A stretch of DNA of 8,929 bases, taken from Candidatus Jordarchaeum madagascarense (GTDB taxonomy: Archaea; Asgardarchaeota; Jordiarchaeia; Jordiarchaeales; Jordiarchaeaceae). A program made the position numbers and the translations under genes. Shown in pieces: positions 6,696 through 8,929 of the stretch. The stretch spans positions 1-8,929 of the forward strand of contig DXJA01000192.1 in the NCBI GenBank assembly GCA_019056875.1. The letters are read 5' to 3'. Position 1 is the stretch's first letter, and each line of letters starts with the position of its first letter. Below the pieces are notes generated by a model. The model ran no database searches. It saw nothing but the letters and a program-made list of their open reading frames with translations, and was not told the origin of the DNA.

Positions 6696-7484
6696 TTATT
6701 TTTGACCCCAAATTTCTTTTTTAGTCTTTTCTAGCAGTTTTTTAACGTTTTCTTCCGTAAACTGCTTGTGGGAAAACATTTTCAATATTTCGCATTCAAC
6801 TTTGAGGTTCGAAGCGATATCTGATGTTAACGCTCTATTCATGGTCATTTTTCCCAGATACAGTAATAGGGGGTTAGTGTTCATCAGTTTTTTAGCAAAC
6901 TCTGTAACCACGTCCACGAGTTTTTCTTGCGGTACCACATCTAGAACAAATCCTATCTCCTTAGCGTACTGGGCGTCGAATCTTTCACCAAGTAGAATTG
7001 TTTTTTTCGCTATCTGGGGTCCCAATATTCGGGGCATAATAGTCATGCCTGTGGCTATGGGAAGCAATCCTACTGCAATTTCTATGGGACCCATGATAGT
7101 GTCCTCGGTGCAGAATCTAAAATCGCAGGAGGCGGCGAACTCATATCCTCCTCCAAGAGCGTATTTGTGCATTGCTGCAATTACCGGAGGTCGCAGGGTT
7201 TTAAGAAGGAGATTAACCTGTTGAACCTTATATACTGTGTCGTAAATATAATCCGGTTCTAATTCCAAATGCTTTGTAAAGGTTTTGATGTCTGCTCCGG
7301 CGCAGAAAGCTCTTCCCGCTCCTCTGAGAATAACCACTTTTACCTCCCAGTCCTGATCGATTGCGATTAATGTGTCGTAAAACTGGTCGGTTAACTCCCG
7401 GTCTATCGCATTTAGAGCCTCAGGTCTATTTAGAGTTATTGTGGCGATTCCATCTTCCTTTTCCCAAAGTACTGCTTTTACCAT
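6696..7484 (-). CDS. Enoyl-CoA hydratase/isomerase family protein (crotonase fold)
   Basis: This 262-residue protein is a complete member of the crotonase superfamily, which most often adds water to 2-enoyl-CoA esters in fatty-acid or related acid breakdown. The oxyanion-hole segments are visible: AFCAGADI (59-66) binds the CoA ester and ALGGGYE (109-115) supplies the second backbone NH. Both catalytic acids of classical hydratases are present with the right 20-residue spacing: Glu115 and Glu135 correspond to Glu144 and Glu164 of the rat mitochondrial enzyme. This favours true hydratase activity over isomerase or hydrolase relatives, which often lack one. GGAGAG lies 11 bases before the ATG (7496-7501), slightly far but usable. 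It starts 31 bases after the stop of the AhpD-like gene, so the two are probably co-transcribed. No thiolase or acyl-CoA dehydrogenase is in the window. A T-rich stretch follows the stop (6684-6698). Confidence 0.92.
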   Translation of the reverse strand: MVKAVLWEKEDGIATITLNRPEALNAIDRELTDQFYDTLIAIDQDWEVKVVILRGAGRAFCAGADIKTFTKHLELEPDYIYDTVYKVQQVNLLLKTLRPPVIAAMHKYALGGGYEFAASCDFRFCTEDTIMGPIEIAVGLLPIATGMTIMPRILGPQIAKKTILLGERFDAQYAKEIGFVLDVVPQEKLVDVVTEFAKKLMNTNPLLLYLGKMTMNRALTSDIASNLKVECEILKMFSHKQFTEENVKKLLEKTKKEIWGQK

Positions 7485-7515
7485 CTTTCCAACTTCTCTC
7501 CTTATTTTAATATTC

Positions 7516-8043
7516 TTAAGGTTTTACGCCTAATGCGTCTACTATTCTGTTAATCATATTGAAGTAGCCCATTAGTGTCGCTATTTCCAGAATTTCCTCA
7601 TCCTTGAATCCGGCATTTCTCAAGCGGTCTATGTCTTCGTCTGTAACCGTATTTGCGTTCTCGGTTGCTTTTCTTACAAAATTTATTGCCATAATTGTTT
7701 TTTTATCCAAATCCGATTCCGCGAAATTCTTAATTATACTGTCAATTTCCTTTTCGGTTCTGCCCAACTGTTTTAAGGCATAAGCATACGATTCATAGCA
7801 GTAGTCACAACTGTTAACCACAGAAACAGCTAGCGCAATGAGATTCTTTAACTCGATCGGCAAAATGGATTTAGAACCCATTAGAGTGTCATACATTCCA
7901 ATCATTAACTCAAGTAGGTCGGCTCCCGAACTAAAAATCTTTATCACTCCTGGGACATGTGGCTCCTTTGAAAGAATCTTAGCATATAATTCCTTAACCT
8001 TGCCTTTTGCGTTCTCCTCATCTATCATTTTTATTCTGGCCAT
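7516..8043 (-). CDS. Carboxymuconolactone decarboxylase / AhpD-like protein
   Basis: Counting from the preferred start, this 175-residue helical protein belongs to the AhpD-like superfamily, which includes alkylhydroperoxide reductase partners and carboxymuconolactone decarboxylases. The hallmark is the motif SCDYCYESY with Cys79 and Cys82 as a CxxC pair. In redox-active AhpD proteins a His follows four residues after the second Cys; here that position is Tyr86. The cysteines support a thiol-disulfide role, but the altered relay residue makes peroxidase activity uncertain. The start chosen is the ATG at 8043 (MARIKMIDEE), because GGAGGG ends seven bases before it. A start at 8058 would place that site inside the gene. 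It is the first gene of a probable transcript with the enoyl-CoA hydratase, 31 bases downstream. The neighbouring CoA genes leave room for a role in acid catabolism or in protection from peroxides. Confidence 0.85.
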   Translation of the reverse strand: MARIKMIDEENAKGKVKELYAKILSKEPHVPGVIKIFSSGADLLELMIGMYDTLMGSKSILPIELKNLIALAVSVVNSCDYCYESYAYALKQLGRTEKEIDSIIKNFAESDLDKKTIMAINFVRKATENANTVTDEDIDRLRNAGFKDEEILEIATLMGYFNMINRIVDALGVKP

Positions 8044-8050
8044 TAATAGA

Positions 8051-8056
8051 CCCTCC
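8051..8056 (-). promoter_or_regulatory. Shine-Dalgarno site deciding the AhpD-like gene start
   Basis: GGAGGG on the minus strand ends seven bases before the ATG at 8043, an ideal distance. It overlaps the upstream in-frame ATG at 8058, which therefore is unlikely to be the start. Confidence 0.75.
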
Positions 8057-8075
8057 ATTATTGTTTTTAATAATC

Positions 8076-8081
8076 TTTATA
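8076..8081 (-). promoter_or_regulatory. Candidate TATA box for AhpD-like / enoyl-CoA hydratase transcript
   Basis: TATAAA on the minus strand lies in the 244-base gap between divergent genes. It would give a start of transcription close to the Shine-Dalgarno site, which is a tight fit; the AAATTTTAAG stretch just upstream (about 8088-8097) is an alternative that leaves a short leader. Confidence 0.3.
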
Positions 8082-8175
8082 TCCCTTAAAATTTTATTCT
8101 TCTTAACTAGGACTTTTTTGGAAGGATTTGTTTTTTCTTAAAATGATTTTGGTTTTAAAAAATTAATTGAAAAAA

Positions 8176-8183
8176 TATATAAA
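8176..8183 (+). promoter_or_regulatory. Candidate TATA box for GH106-like glycosidase gene
   Basis: TATATAAA on the plus strand is a close match to the archaeal TATA consensus. It is about 110 bases before the ATG at 8288, predicting a leader of about 80 bases that would include the small dyad at 8265-8279. Confidence 0.4.
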
Positions 8184-8264
8184 TTTAATATCGTACCCAT
8201 ACCTAATTATAACGCACATTTTTTGATATATTTTCGTCGTAAAAGATTTATTAGCGATTAAAAA

Positions 8265-8279
8265 CCCTTAAATTAAGGG
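8265..8279 (+). promoter_or_regulatory. Inverted repeat overlapping the ribosome-binding site of the GH106-like gene
   Basis: CCCTTAA and TTAAGGG flank one central A. The right arm runs into AGGGGAG (8276-8282), the ribosome-binding site five bases before the ATG at 8288. In RNA, CCCTT could pair with AAGGG over a five-base loop and hide that site; in DNA it could be an operator. A similar CCCTTAAAATT occurs at 8083-8093 near the divergent gene. Confidence 0.35.
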
Positions 8280-8287
8280 GAGAAACC

Positions 8288-8929
8288 ATGCAGAAGGAAG
8301 CATCCCTTGAGGAAGTTTTCCAGAATCCTCTAAAGGATTTCGGTCCAGCCCCTTTCTGGTTCTTGAACAACGATCTTCCAGAGGAGGATATAGAATGGTT
8401 TCTCCGAGAATTAAGTGAAAAACGAAACTCTGGAGTTTTTTTACATCCCCGAACCGGCATGGAGGTTGAATATCTAACACCGGAATTTTGGAAAAAAATT
8501 GAGTATTGCATAGATACCTGCAGAAAGTATGAGCTGAAAGCATGGTTATATGATGAATATAACTGGCCGAGTGGAGTAGTGGGCGGAAGGCTTCTACATG
8601 AACATCCAGATTACGCCCAAATCTATCTTGATTATAAGCGTGAAAAAGTCGAGGGAGGTAAAACGATAATTATCCCCGTGGAAGGGAAACTCCTAGCAGC
8701 CCTTGCAGTAAACGAGTTGGAGAAAAAAATTATTTCTTTAAAGGAGAAGGTTTCAGGCTCCTCTCTGGAGTTTCAGCCTGAACCGGGTGATTGGAACGTT
8801 GTGGTGTTCACTGAGAGAACAAATCCAGATATTTTCTTTAGCACGACTTGTGCTCCTTGGGTAGGTAATGAGAGGGGGTATCTTGATCTTTTGAGCAAGG
8901 ATGCCGTAAGATGCTTTATGAAGTATACT
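8288..8929 (+). CDS. Large glycoside hydrolase, GH106 alpha-L-rhamnosidase-like (N-terminal part)
   Basis: An open frame of 214 codons begins at the ATG and runs off the right edge without a stop, so only the N-terminus is seen. It resembles the N-terminal catalytic region of large glycosidases related to GH106 alpha-L-rhamnosidases. Recognisable pieces are FGPAPFWFLNNDL (18-30), GVFLHPRTGMEVEYLT (49-64), WLYDEYNWPSG (86-96) followed by GG, and GYLDLLSKDAV (197-207). These segments follow the barrel strand order of that group, in which FW, H-R and YDE-WPSG are typical. Members usually exceed 700 residues, so most of the protein is missing. No signal peptide is evident. AGGGGAG five bases upstream supports the start. 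The gene diverges from the AhpD-like gene. The fold assignment is reasonably firm, but rhamnose as substrate is not established because related uncharacterised families share these motifs. Confidence 0.8.
   Translation, partial: MQKEASLEEVFQNPLKDFGPAPFWFLNNDLPEEDIEWFLRELSEKRNSGVFLHPRTGMEVEYLTPEFWKKIEYCIDTCRKYELKAWLYDEYNWPSGVVGGRLLHEHPDYAQIYLDYKREKVEGGKTIIIPVEGKLLAALAVNELEKKIISLKEKVSGSSLEFQPEPGDWNVVVFTERTNPDIFFSTTCAPWVGNERGYLDLLSKDAVRCFMKYT

Noticed and set aside
6766..7224. Plus-strand open frame of 152 codons inside the enoyl-CoA hydratase gene
   Set aside because: It is antisense to the catalytic core of the hydratase and has no features of its own.
8251..8543. Two minus-strand open frames near the right edge
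   Set aside because: They overlap the plus-strand glycosidase gene, whose motifs, start site and uninterrupted frame are much more convincing.
1..8929. CRISPR array, insertion sequence, tRNA or rRNA
   Set aside because: No regularly spaced repeats, transposase motifs, terminal repeats or RNA gene signatures were seen on either strand.

Overview
The window looks like a chromosomal segment from an archaeon, probably an anaerobic or microaerophilic lineage with a sugar- and acid-degrading lifestyle. The evidence is indirect: AT-rich spacers with TATA-box-like elements and T-rich ends, a small superoxide reductase of the one-domain type common in anaerobic archaea, purine-rich Shine-Dalgarno sites, TTG and GTG starts, and one gene that appears leaderless. 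A thermophilic or anaerobic bacterium is not excluded, and I do not assign a phylum.

Layout. Bases 107-3473 hold two full-length family GH1 beta-glycosidase genes on the minus strand. They are clearly paralogous (about two thirds identical by eye). A plus-strand superoxide reductase gene (1640-2005) sits between them, divergent from the first and convergent with the second. Bases 3474-3794 carry no gene but contain a strong 21-bp palindrome and several weaker dyads. Bases 3795-8043 hold four minus-strand genes. In order of transcription these are an AhpD/carboxymuconolactone-decarboxylase-like protein, an enoyl-CoA hydratase/isomerase family protein, a creatininase-family metal-dependent amidohydrolase and an AMP-forming acyl-CoA synthetase. 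From 8288 to the right edge a plus-strand gene starts and runs off the window. It encodes the N-terminal part of a large glycoside hydrolase resembling GH106-type alpha-L-rhamnosidases.

How they may work together. The three glycosidases lack obvious export signals, so they suggest intracellular processing of imported glycosides or oligosaccharides. The acyl-CoA synthetase and enoyl-CoA hydratase suggest activation and hydration of a carboxylic acid, such as a fatty acid or an acid released from a glycoside. The creatininase-family hydrolase and AhpD-like protein have no assigned substrate. One economical reading is a locus for plant- or microbe-derived glycosides whose sugar and acid parts are both used; this is inference only. 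No mobile element, CRISPR array, tRNA or rRNA was seen. Most of the window is recognisable enzyme families. The unusual points are residue changes in several active sites, two corrected start codons and the regulatory dyads.
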